From: Bacteroidota bacterium
GTDB lineage: Bacteria; Bacteroidota; Bacteroidia; Bacteroidales; Cfx3-03
Direction of reading: 5' to 3'
Assembly (NCBI GenBank): GCA_030706265.1
Contig: JAUZOX010000052.1
Coordinates: 1-10,772 of the forward strand
DNA: 10,772 bases
The translations under genes and the position numbers were made by a program. Shown here in pieces: positions 1-7,173 of the stretch (positions within the stretch are counted from its first letter, which is position 1; the number at the start of each line of letters is the position of its first letter). Under the pieces are notes generated by a model. That model did no database searches and had not been told where the DNA came from. It saw only the letters and a program-made list of their open reading frames with translations.

Positions 1-266
1 GAGGTATAATGAAAGAGGGTGTCGTTTTTACGGTTCATCTCCAATACCCCTTTCCCGGTAGTAAAGAGGAGGTTGCCATTTGGCAATACCCATAAATCAT
101 TGGAATTGGGTGCATCATGTTGCCACACAATGCTGTCGTTTTCAATGATAAAAACCTTGCCTTGTGTATAATCTGCACAGGCAAAATTATGATGTTGACA
201 ATAGGCCTGAGATAAACCGGTCATCATTCCCAAACCTAAAAGTGCGATCCTGAATATTGCGTTCAT
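1..266 (-). CDS. Secreted beta-propeller-like protein, N-terminal part only
   Basis: This is an open frame from an ATG at 266 that runs off the left edge without a stop, giving 88 codons. The N-terminus (MNAIFRIALLGLG...) is a hydrophobic signal peptide, probably cut after about residue 23. The mature part has a short-strand pattern (GKVFIIEND, then WQHDAPNSNDLWVLPNGNLL, then a GVLEMNRK strand). That pattern resembles one blade of an NHL, PQQ or arylsulfotransferase-like beta-propeller, in which 'LPNGNLLF' is a recurring blade signature. Only the start of the domain is visible, so no reaction can be assigned; secreted propellers near PULs may be lyases, binding proteins or unknown. It starts 14 bp after the stop of the beta-helix gene, so the two are almost certainly co-transcribed. 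Confidence is high for a real gene and moderate for the fold. Confidence 0.72.
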   Translation of the reverse strand, partial: MNAIFRIALLGLGMMTGLSQAYCQHHNFACADYTQGKVFIIENDSIVWQHDAPNSNDLWVLPNGNLLFTTGKGVLEMNRKNDTLFHYT

Positions 267-280
267 GTCTTAAATTGTAT

Positions 281-1831
281 TTAGTATCCTATATTTTTAA
301 CTGCCTGAGGTCCCAGCCTTTCTGCCAGCTGTGCCAGATATAGACTCAACGGCTTTACAGGGGTGCCATGTGAATCATAAATGCCTTCGGGTATCAAAGG
401 AGCTTTGGTAAACGGCATAGCTTGTTTTTCTCTCGAGCCCTTTGATCCGATCACCCAGTTAATGGCTCCGGGAGGATTTTGGTTTAAAAATTCTTTAGCC
501 GAACAATTCCATGCTACCGCCCAGCCTATGGTCCATCCATGACCCGAGCCCATCTCTCCGCGATTCATAAAGTCGATACCTCCGTTTGGAACCTTGCAGC
601 CATCTACCAATAGCCCAGTAGCCCATCTTTGATGAGGTTGTATCCACCCCTTGCCTTTAAATACGCAATTCAGCAACACAATGGGGCCAGTCACTCTCGG
701 TCCGGGCGTAAAATAGAAAACGTTATCTCCCTGATCAGTGCATTTGTTGAAGAGAATCTGTCTGCCACTGGCAGAAAAGTCGGCAGGTTTGGCTGCTCCA
801 ATCGTTGAAACACTGTGGTCGATATTCACGTTTTCAACCGTGATGCGATTGCCTCCAATGCCAAAGCTGTTGACAGTATTAATGATTACAATATTTCTGA
901 ACCAGGCATCGACGACTCCATTGATTTTAAGGCCTTTGTTAGAACTTTCGGTTATGGTTACAACTTTGGGCTCAGAAACGATTCGGATGTTTTCGACGCC
1001 AACCTGTGAAGTTTCTTCAGCGACATTTATTTTTACGATTGTTGCCCCGGTTGGTCTTAAAAAATTGGCATCAAACGAATCGGTCAGAGGAACGTCAACC
1101 GTGAGTTTATTGCCCTCTTTTTTGATTATTGTCCGTTCGGTCAGCGTCTCTTTGCTGATCCAGTTTTCCTTTTTCCCATCGCGTACGAGCACGTCCATTC
1201 CCATGAAATGAATCCATTCATCTGTAACAGGACGACTAATCCTGATTTTGTCCCCTACGGCAAAATTGGAGGCATTCTTAACATTGAACGACGTTGCTCC
1301 CGATGGAACATACGGGTCTATGATTTGGACAGATTTTCCAATGACGGTCGATACGATTGAACCATTTACCGTCACGGCAGTATGGGGTTCACCGGTTATG
1401 TTGATAATGGTCCCTTTTTCTCCCGAACCACTGCCACGCAATACGACGCCGCTGGCTGTAATGGTTAAAGATTGGCTGCAGTTGTATGTACCGGCCTTCA
1501 AAAGTACCGTACCACGAAGCCCATTGACCAGGGGCATTTTTGCAACTTTGTCGATGGCCTCCTGAATAACAGCCGCATCGTCATTTCCACCAGGGGCAAC
1601 TGTCATAGCCACAGGGACATTGGGAATACTTACTCCTCCTCCCATGTATCCGGCAGAAGAAAAGTCCATTATTTTATCTCCGTTTTCTGCTGCATTATAT
1701 ACGAGTTTTCCCTGGGCATTCATGCTTACCCACTTGCTGGTGGCACCCGATTGAGCATATCCATTTTCTGCTACCAATCCGGACAAGAGAAGAAAAGCTA
1801 TAATCTTGAAATTTTGAAAGATTTTGTTCAT
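281..1831 (-). CDS. Secreted right-handed parallel beta-helix protein (pectate-lyase-superfamily-like)
   Basis: The protein is 516 aa from the chosen ATG. The open frame extends upstream to 1993, but only the ATG at 1831 begins a proper signal peptide (MNKIFQNFKIIAFLLLSG..., cut near A26/Q27), and the extension would overlap the upstream gene. An N-terminal segment around residues 79-135 (GGNDDAAVIQEAID, then GTVLLKAGTY and VLRGSGSG) is the usual opening of pectate-lyase-3-type beta-helices. A middle insert (about 175-265) is followed by helix coils such as VGVENIRI and ITVENVNI. Two strongly motif-like stretches follow: PHQRWATGLLVDG (399-411) and NRGEMGSGHGW (423-433). Their H, R, E and H residues are candidates for a catalytic or metal site. 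I recognise the general type as common in environmental Bacteroidota and Acidobacteriota but know no established activity. The place in the operon suggests action on uronate-containing polysaccharide. Confidence 0.85.
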   Translation of the reverse strand: MNKIFQNFKIIAFLLLSGLVAENGYAQSGATSKWVSMNAQGKLVYNAAENGDKIMDFSSAGYMGGGVSIPNVPVAMTVAPGGNDDAAVIQEAIDKVAKMPLVNGLRGTVLLKAGTYNCSQSLTITASGVVLRGSGSGEKGTIINITGEPHTAVTVNGSIVSTVIGKSVQIIDPYVPSGATSFNVKNASNFAVGDKIRISRPVTDEWIHFMGMDVLVRDGKKENWISKETLTERTIIKKEGNKLTVDVPLTDSFDANFLRPTGATIVKINVAEETSQVGVENIRIVSEPKVVTITESSNKGLKINGVVDAWFRNIVIINTVNSFGIGGNRITVENVNIDHSVSTIGAAKPADFSASGRQILFNKCTDQGDNVFYFTPGPRVTGPIVLLNCVFKGKGWIQPHQRWATGLLVDGCKVPNGGIDFMNRGEMGSGHGWTIGWAVAWNCSAKEFLNQNPPGAINWVIGSKGSREKQAMPFTKAPLIPEGIYDSHGTPVKPLSLYLAQLAERLGPQAVKNIGY

Positions 1832-1859
1832 ACTTAAATTATTTGTATTAAAACGTTCA

Positions 1860-1911
1860 CATGGATGATTTTCATTGGCATTTGTGTTTTCAAACATGCT
1901 CGGTTCATTTG
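1860..1911 (-). promoter_or_regulatory. Conserved leader element, copy 1 (upstream of the beta-helix gene)
   Basis: This 52-bp stretch lies 28 bp before the ATG at 1831. It aligns with 8994-9045 over 53 columns with about 44 identities, 7 mismatches and 2 gaps. It contains an imperfect palindrome, TGTTTTCAAACA (1885-1896), next to a shared CATGCTCG block (1895-1902). In the other copy the palindrome reads TGATTTTCAATCA, so the third base and its partner have both changed and the dyad survives. Weaker similarity continues to about 1945. It is probably a regulator-binding site or a structured 5' leader; which one cannot be told from sequence. The strand is given as that of the downstream gene. 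Confidence 0.5.
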
Positions 1912-1961
1912 TTAGTCCATTTTGAGTAATTTGTATTAGTAGACAAGTGAGTTTCGTGTAA

Positions 1962-3071
1962 TTAAAGTTTTGAAGCAGATGTTTTAACCACATTGGAATA
2001 ATCTGAATTCCCTGCAGTGTTTTCGGCTCTTATCCTGAAATACTGTGCTTTACTACCTTCAAGGTCGGTCGTCGTGTACGAAGAAGCATTGGCATTTGCC
2101 GAAGCATAATATCGCCATGCATGACCATCTGTCGATATCTCAATGCGAAATTGATCTTCATTGTTTGAATTATCGCTCCAGGTAAGCTTAATTTGGTTGT
2201 CTGAAGCTGAAACCCCCTTCAGGTTTGAGGGCGCTTTCGGTGCAGACAAGTCGGTGCCTTCATAAAGGGAGAAATCGGCAAAGAGCACAGTTTCATCTCT
2301 CAAATAGGATAGGTCTTTCAGGCTGCGGTAGATTCCAAACTTTGGACGCATAAAGGTAGCTGTCCCACGCCACAGGTCCAGAACGGGAAGATGGTGTTCA
2401 AGCAGTATGGAATCGTCACTCACTCTCCGGATCGTGATTTCATAGCTGCCTTCGTGCGAAAACTTCACTTTCTCCAAAACTTCGACCCAGGTGCCTTTGA
2501 ATGGAGCCAGGTCAACCTCTTTGAAAGCCCCTGAATGTGCATCGCTGTTTTTAGGAGCGGAATAGATGATCTGCAATTTGTCCTTTTTCCCGTAACGGGG
2601 GGTGATCGTGATCAGGGGTGCACCTGCATCGTCACCGTCTCCCGCTTTCAGCTGATGGATATGGCAAAAGTCGGGCGAGGGTTGAAATCCCTCATCGAGT
2701 TTGAATTTCCAACGATAAGTATGGGTTTCACCATTAGCCGCTTTCATGTTTTCAGGGGACTTGTTGAACGTCTTAATCTCAAGCCGTTGCCGGTCTTTTC
2801 GTTCACTGAAATTTCCGTCAATGTCTTTATGCATGATGAATGCAAAAACGGTCTTCTTCAGGAACGGGTCCTTTACAAATTGAATATGTTTGAAACCGGG
2901 GTGCAAGGTGTTTTCTTCCTCATACCACCCCTTGCTGTTGAGCAATTTGTAAGGATCAGTCGCACCGCTGGTGTTCACAAATACCTGCGCAAATGAGGTA
3001 TTTGTGAATAAGAGCAGTATTCCAAAAGCAATTGGAATGATTAACAGGTTGTGCTTTATATTGTAGTTCAT
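1962..3071 (-). CDS. Secreted polysaccharide lyase-like jelly-roll protein with C-terminal FN3 domain
   Basis: The protein is 369 aa, with a signal peptide to about A28. The catalytic-type domain (about 30-272) has the strand signatures of concanavalin-like jelly-roll lyases (heparin lyase I, PL13, PL20 and PL7 kinds): RQRLEIK (94-100) in the place of the lyase 'RxExR' strand, HIHQLKAG (137-144) in the place of 'QIH', and RPKFGIYR (242-249) in the place of 'YxKxGxY'. R96, E98, H137/H139, K244 and Y248 are candidate cleft residues. Family knowledge predicts beta-elimination at a uronic acid, leaving a 4,5-unsaturated end. That suits the unsaturated-uronyl hydrolase gene 28 bp upstream. Residues 277-369 form a fibronectin type III domain, probably a spacer or binding module. 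No T9SS sorting domain is present. The exact PL family and substrate are unassigned; heparin itself is unlikely given the pectin-type neighbours. Confidence 0.8.
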   Translation of the reverse strand: MNYNIKHNLLIIPIAFGILLLFTNTSFAQVFVNTSGATDPYKLLNSKGWYEEENTLHPGFKHIQFVKDPFLKKTVFAFIMHKDIDGNFSERKDRQRLEIKTFNKSPENMKAANGETHTYRWKFKLDEGFQPSPDFCHIHQLKAGDGDDAGAPLITITPRYGKKDKLQIIYSAPKNSDAHSGAFKEVDLAPFKGTWVEVLEKVKFSHEGSYEITIRRVSDDSILLEHHLPVLDLWRGTATFMRPKFGIYRSLKDLSYLRDETVLFADFSLYEGTDLSAPKAPSNLKGVSASDNQIKLTWSDNSNNEDQFRIEISTDGHAWRYYASANANASSYTTTDLEGSKAQYFRIRAENTAGNSDYSNVVKTSASKL

Positions 3072-3099
3072 CTAATTGCAATGACTTATTGATTTTTAC

Positions 3100-4395
3100 T
3101 TATTGCTTTTTCGGCTTTTCAACTATGGCTGTGCCCCATAGAAAACCACCTACCGTTTCCTTGGCGTTGGTCATTTTTTTGTAGCTTACATAAGTGGCGT
3201 AATCTTTCTTGATCGAGATTCCATCACCACCGCCAATAACATCAACCAATCCGTGATCATTGATTTGGCCAAATGAGATCAGGCTTTTATAACCTTTGGC
3301 CACAACCTGATCATATTCGCTTTTTTTGATCAAGCCCAGGTCGATGCCACGTTGGATGAAATAGGTAAACATACCGGTTCCCGATGGGTCAATCCAGTTT
3401 CCGGGTTGATCGCCTTTGTCTACGATCATGAACCATCCGCCTGTCTTGGGATCCTGTGTCCGTTTCAGCCCTGCAGCCAGGCGGGTATATATATCCAGGA
3501 CTTCAGTATATTTGGGATGATCTTTGGGCAGTTCGGCAAGCAATTCGGCCGTAACCAAAGCAAACCAACCCATTCCTTCGCTCCATACTTCTGAAGAGCG
3601 TCCTGTTTGGGGATCCGCCCAATTCGTCTTTTCGGGTTTCTCGGTCCAGGCATGGAGATATAATCCGGACTGTCCTTTCTGGAGATGTTTTGCACAGACC
3701 GTGATCTGTTTGGCAGCTTCGTCATAGCAATATTTGGTGTCGCCAATGATCTTTCCGTAACGGATCAGGAACATTTGTCCCATGAAGACGCCATCGATCC
3801 ACATGTTGGGTGTTGAATTGCCATGCCAGAACTGACCGTCGGCACTTCTGGGATAGGTGTCGAACACACTTCTGAACTGTTCGGCTGCTTTCTTATAACG
3901 TTCATCGTGTGTGTAACCGTAAAGATCCACGATGCTGCTTCCGGTCATGATGTTATCGAGATTGGCCAACTTATCACCATGATAGTTGCCTTGTTCATCT
4001 ACGAAGTTGTCGATGTATTTCTTGATAAAATCGAGATATTTCTTGTCGCCGGTATACTTGTACATCATTTCGAATCCGTAAAACATGTATCCCTGGACAT
4101 AAGACCAGGGTTTCCAATAGGCTTCCCGATAATCCGGATAACGGGCCATCACGCTTTCGGCTGTAGCAATGGACCAATATTTAACCGGTTTTCCGGGTGC
4201 ATAATTCAGTCTGGCATCGGGCAATCCCTGTGAGGTCCCCCTGCGCGGTTTTGCGACCTTTGCAGCCGAGTCGGCGCTAACAGTCGGTTTGGCTGCTTCT
4301 TTAACCTGTGCCTCAACCGTTGTTGCACCCATTAAAAGAACAACGAAGGAAATTGCACTTAAGGCAATCTTATTGAAATATTGTATTTTTTTCAT
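3100..4395 (-). CDS. GH105/GH88-type unsaturated uronyl (rhamnogalacturonyl) hydrolase
   Basis: The protein is 431 aa, with a signal peptide to about A29 and a flexible Ala/Lys/Pro-rich stretch (31-60) before the catalytic domain. The family removes the 4,5-unsaturated uronic acid that a lyase leaves at the non-reducing end, by hydration of the double bond rather than direct glycoside attack. The (alpha/alpha)6-barrel signatures are present: WSYVQGYMFYGFEMMYKYTG (97-116), LDNIMTG (146-152) and MWIDGVFMGQ (198-207). D147 and D201 match the paired aspartates of the YteR/RhiN family, with H191 and W189-area residues nearby. The later WSEGMGWFALV segment is the usual Bacteroidota version of the 'GxGW' motif. 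Length is slightly above the family norm because of the N-terminal linker. The gene lies 39 bp after the GH3 stop and 28 bp before the lyase-like gene, as expected for an operon. Confidence 0.92.
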   Translation of the reverse strand: MKKIQYFNKIALSAISFVVLLMGATTVEAQVKEAAKPTVSADSAAKVAKPRRGTSQGLPDARLNYAPGKPVKYWSIATAESVMARYPDYREAYWKPWSYVQGYMFYGFEMMYKYTGDKKYLDFIKKYIDNFVDEQGNYHGDKLANLDNIMTGSSIVDLYGYTHDERYKKAAEQFRSVFDTYPRSADGQFWHGNSTPNMWIDGVFMGQMFLIRYGKIIGDTKYCYDEAAKQITVCAKHLQKGQSGLYLHAWTEKPEKTNWADPQTGRSSEVWSEGMGWFALVTAELLAELPKDHPKYTEVLDIYTRLAAGLKRTQDPKTGGWFMIVDKGDQPGNWIDPSGTGMFTYFIQRGIDLGLIKKSEYDQVVAKGYKSLISFGQINDHGLVDVIGGGDGISIKKDYATYVSYKKMTNAKETVGGFLWGTAIVEKPKKQ

Positions 4396-4434
4396 CTTGT
4401 TTCATTTTTAATGAAATATCCCTTTGACAGCGTC

Positions 4435-6903
4435 TTAGGGTGTATCCATCGTTGCTCCTTTAGACTTTGTCGAAACATAAGGCTTGCTGGTTTGATCTGT
4501 GGAGGTAATCTCGAAACGTCCTTGTTGCCTGATGTCTTCGGATGAACTGCCAACCATGACATTGAACCAACCCGGTTCAACGATCCATTTCATGTTCCGG
4601 TCAAGCATTTCGAGCTCTCTGGGACCTAAAGTGAAGTTGACCGTCTTTGTTTCATCCGGATTAAGATGAACGCGTTCGAAACCACGCAGTTCTTTAACGA
4701 AACTGATCACGGAACTGACTTCATCGTTGAGGTATAACTGCACGACCTCATCGCCTGCCATCTTACCGGTGTTCTTTACGTCGACCGATACCTGGATCGT
4801 TCCGGCAGCCATTTGCTTTTCAGGAGTGATTTTAAGGTTGGAATAAGCAAACGTAGTAAAGCTTAATCCATAGCCAAAGGGATAAAGCACCCCGTTAACC
4901 GTTGTTTTGGCAGGTGCCTGTGCACTTGGCTTGTAAGGGAAACACATTGGAATCTGGCCAACCGATTTTGGAAAGGTAACCGAGAGTCGTCCACCCGGGT
5001 TATAGTCTCCAAAAACGATATCTGCAATGGCTTCGCTGCCATATTTGCCCGGGAACCAGGATTCTATGATCGATTTGCAGTTTTTGTTGGCCCAGTTGAT
5101 GGTTTGGGCACGTCCGTTCATCAGCACCAGTACGACCGGCGTCCCGGTTTCCTGTACTTTTTGCAACAGAAGTTGTTGATATCCTGAAAGGTCCAGACTG
5201 GTCTTGGAATGAGATTCTCCAACGGTACTGTTGTCCTCGCCCAATACCAAAACGGCCACATCTGCTTTTTTTGCTTTTTCTACGGCATCATTGATACCGG
5301 CCCATTCTTCTGCTGAAGGTTCGGAAGGGATTATTTCACTCTCGGGATAGTTTTTATCGATGATGTTACAGCCTTTGGCATACATGACGTTGACATCTGC
5401 ACCAAGCTTAGCCTTGAAAGCATCAAGAACAGATGCGTACTTAATTCTCTTTGGCCCATACCGGGAGAGTGACAATGAAACATCGGTTGCATTCGGACCG
5501 GCAATCAAGATGTTTTTGATCTTGGCCTTTTCAAGCGGCAGGAAATGATCCTGATTCTTTAATAAGATCATGGCTTCATAAGAAGCTTTTTTAGAGACTT
5601 TATCAAAATCGGGATTCATGAATGTCTTTTCAGCTTCATCCGGATTATCGATATAAGGTTTATCAAACAAACCCAACCAGAATTTTACACGCAACACTTC
5701 ACGGACCCGTTCATTCAGTGTTTCCATTGAGAGGGCCCCTTCGTTAACAAGTTCACGTAGCGGCTTCAGAAAAGTGTCGGGATCCTTGAAGGTAGTCCTG
5801 ACATTCATGCCGGCTTCAACAGCCTGTCTTACGGCATCTTTCATGTCAGGGGCGACACGGTGTTTGGTCCATAAGAATTCAAGCGCTTCGCTGTCCGAAA
5901 CCACATAACCTTTGAATCCGTATGTCTGCCGGAGCAATTCCGTCAGAAAATATGGAGAACCGGTAACCGGAATACCATCATAATCGTTATATGAACACAT
6001 CGTGCCCAGTGCATGTCCTTGCTCAAATGCTACGCGGAAAGGCTGAAGCAGCAGCTCATGCATATCGCGCATCGATATTTGGGGAGCTGTACGGGTATCC
6101 CCATCGCGGCCTCCGATGGGAATGCTGTAGGCTGCAAAATGTTTGCAGGTGGAAACAACGGTATGATCCTGAATGGCCTCTACCTCACGCAATCCCATCT
6201 GAGAAACAAAATAAGGATCCTCGCCGTAACTTTCTACAACACGGCCCCATCTCGGGTCTCGGGCTACATCAAGAATAGGGGAGTAGACATTGGTGAAACC
6301 TACTGCCCGGCTCTGAATGGCGGTGATGGCTCCGATCTGGGAAACCAAATCCTTGTCCCATGATGAACCGACTCCAATCTGAGCCGGGAAAAGAGCTGCA
6401 CCCGGAAAACAAGCGCCGTAAATGCCTTCGTTGGTAAAATCGACCGGAACGCCCAAACGGGTCTCTTCGATAAACCATTTCTGAACTTCGTTGATGTTTT
6501 TGGCATGTAACGAGGGTGGCCAGGTTTTACTCATCGGCCCTTTGGTCCCGTTGGTGTGTTCGTCGATGTTGGCAATCCCGTCTTTCCAGCTTTTGGTCTT
6601 CCATTCCGGTGTTGGAACCGAATCCTTCAATACACGTGGAAATCCGTAAAGGGTGGCCAGCTGTGCCGTCTTTTCATCAACCGTCATTTGGCTGATCAGG
6701 TCGTTGATCCTGTCTTCGACATTTAATGCCGGATTTTCGTACGGATCCATCTTCCCGTTTTTATTGAAGTCAATCCAACCTTTCTTGTACATCGGATTCG
6801 ATCCGTAGGGCGAATATTTTCCTTTCGACTGGGCAAATGAACCTACCGGCAGGGAAAGTAAAATAAGTGCCAGGATTAAGATGCTTTTGTAAAATCGTAA
6901 CAT
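4435..6903 (-). CDS. GH3 family beta-glycosidase (beta-glucosidase or beta-xylosidase type)
   Basis: The protein is 822 aa, with a signal peptide to about A24, and full length for a three-domain GH3 enzyme. Residues 45-56 (DFNKNGKMDPYE) form an EF-hand-like calcium-binding loop often seen at the front of Bacteroidota GH3 proteins. The TIM-barrel domain has DPRWGR (216-221), YGEDPY (226-231), the substrate-binding CKH (K254, H255) and the nucleophile motif GYVVSDSE with D337. The second domain (about 445-640) has LGEDNSTVGES, where E556 or E563 is the likely acid/base, and ends with FPGKYGSEAIADIVFG and NPGGRL. An FnIII-like C-terminal domain (about 700-800) follows. It hydrolyses terminal beta-linked sugars by a retaining mechanism. 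Sugar specificity cannot be read from these motifs. It probably trims side chains or oligomers in the periplasm or at the surface, before the GH105-type step. Confidence 0.93.
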   Translation of the reverse strand: MLRFYKSILILALILLSLPVGSFAQSKGKYSPYGSNPMYKKGWIDFNKNGKMDPYENPALNVEDRINDLISQMTVDEKTAQLATLYGFPRVLKDSVPTPEWKTKSWKDGIANIDEHTNGTKGPMSKTWPPSLHAKNINEVQKWFIEETRLGVPVDFTNEGIYGACFPGAALFPAQIGVGSSWDKDLVSQIGAITAIQSRAVGFTNVYSPILDVARDPRWGRVVESYGEDPYFVSQMGLREVEAIQDHTVVSTCKHFAAYSIPIGGRDGDTRTAPQISMRDMHELLLQPFRVAFEQGHALGTMCSYNDYDGIPVTGSPYFLTELLRQTYGFKGYVVSDSEALEFLWTKHRVAPDMKDAVRQAVEAGMNVRTTFKDPDTFLKPLRELVNEGALSMETLNERVREVLRVKFWLGLFDKPYIDNPDEAEKTFMNPDFDKVSKKASYEAMILLKNQDHFLPLEKAKIKNILIAGPNATDVSLSLSRYGPKRIKYASVLDAFKAKLGADVNVMYAKGCNIIDKNYPESEIIPSEPSAEEWAGINDAVEKAKKADVAVLVLGEDNSTVGESHSKTSLDLSGYQQLLLQKVQETGTPVVLVLMNGRAQTINWANKNCKSIIESWFPGKYGSEAIADIVFGDYNPGGRLSVTFPKSVGQIPMCFPYKPSAQAPAKTTVNGVLYPFGYGLSFTTFAYSNLKITPEKQMAAGTIQVSVDVKNTGKMAGDEVVQLYLNDEVSSVISFVKELRGFERVHLNPDETKTVNFTLGPRELEMLDRNMKWIVEPGWFNVMVGSSSEDIRQQGRFEITSTDQTSKPYVSTKSKGATMDTP

Positions 6904-7010
6904 ATTGTTTTGATTTTTAAAGTTTATTTTGTACTATTGCTTTGAGTTATTAAAAATTGTTTTGATTTTAATGATTTTGTTCTCCTAATATTACCCTATA
7001 AGGAGGGTTT

Positions 7011-7065
7011 AAAGGATACTTAAAGGATACTTGAAGGATACTTAATGGATACTTAATGGATACTT
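7011..7065. repeat. Five tandem 11-bp repeats (consensus AAWGGATACTT)
   Basis: Units start at 7011, 7022, 7033, 7044 and 7055. The sequences are AAAGGATACTT (twice), GAAGGATACTT (once) and AATGGATACTT (twice). They sit in the 270-bp gap between the fucosidase stop (7176) and the GH3 start (6903). Copies are exact except for the first and third bases, which points to recent expansion. Nothing in the repeats looks coding. The rest of the gap (6904-7010 and 7090-7173) is AT-rich, with one small dyad, ACCCT/AGGGT, at 6993-7008, and no match to the Bacteroidetes TAnnTTTG promoter box that I could find. Confidence 0.9.
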
Positions 7066-7086
7066 ATAGCGTATCCATTAAGTATC
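7048..7086. repeat. 16-bp perfect inverted repeat built from the tandem repeats
   Basis: Positions 7048-7063 are the exact reverse complement of 7071-7086, with a 7-nt spacer (7064-7070). The right arm is an inverted copy of about one and a half repeat units, so it can in principle pair with several registers of the direct-repeat array. In the minus-strand transcript this makes a strong hairpin about 90 nt after the fucosidase stop. It is not followed by a U-run, so it does not look like a classical intrinsic terminator. A role as a 3'-end protector, processing site, partial attenuator or DNA-binding site is possible but unproven. Confidence 0.85.
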
Positions 7087-7173
7087 TTTCAATCATTCCT
7101 CATATTCCTTTGATACATCCCGGATAGAATCATTTTAGGATTCTTTTATTTTTTCCTTTTCAGTCCATTCAGA

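Noticed and set aside
738..1211. 157-codon plus-strand open frame inside the beta-helix gene
   Set aside because: It is antisense to a well-supported gene and its product shows no domain or signal. The same applies to plus-strand frames at 2535-2996, 3823-4233, 7627-7938 and 9779-10087.
1893..1900. CATGTTTG on the gene strand as a Bacteroidetes -7 box (TAnnTTTG)
   Set aside because: The first base of the TA differs, no TTTG -33 box sits at the proper distance, and the second leader copy reads CATGATTG, a worse match.
1832..1993. 54-codon N-terminal extension of the beta-helix protein to an ATG at 1993
   Set aside because: It overlaps the 3' end of the lyase-like gene, has no signal-peptide character, and runs through the conserved leader element. 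The ATG at 1831 starts a proper signal peptide.
6993..7008. ACCCT/AGGGT dyad near the tandem repeats as a terminator or operator
   Set aside because: It has only 5 base pairs with a 6-nt loop and no second copy, so it is not distinguishable from chance.
7126..7144. Small hairpin AGAATC/GATTCT followed by a T-rich run on the plus strand, terminator-like
   Set aside because: The T-run is on the wrong side for the minus-strand genes and there is no plus-strand gene to terminate. The stem is only 6 A/T-rich base pairs.
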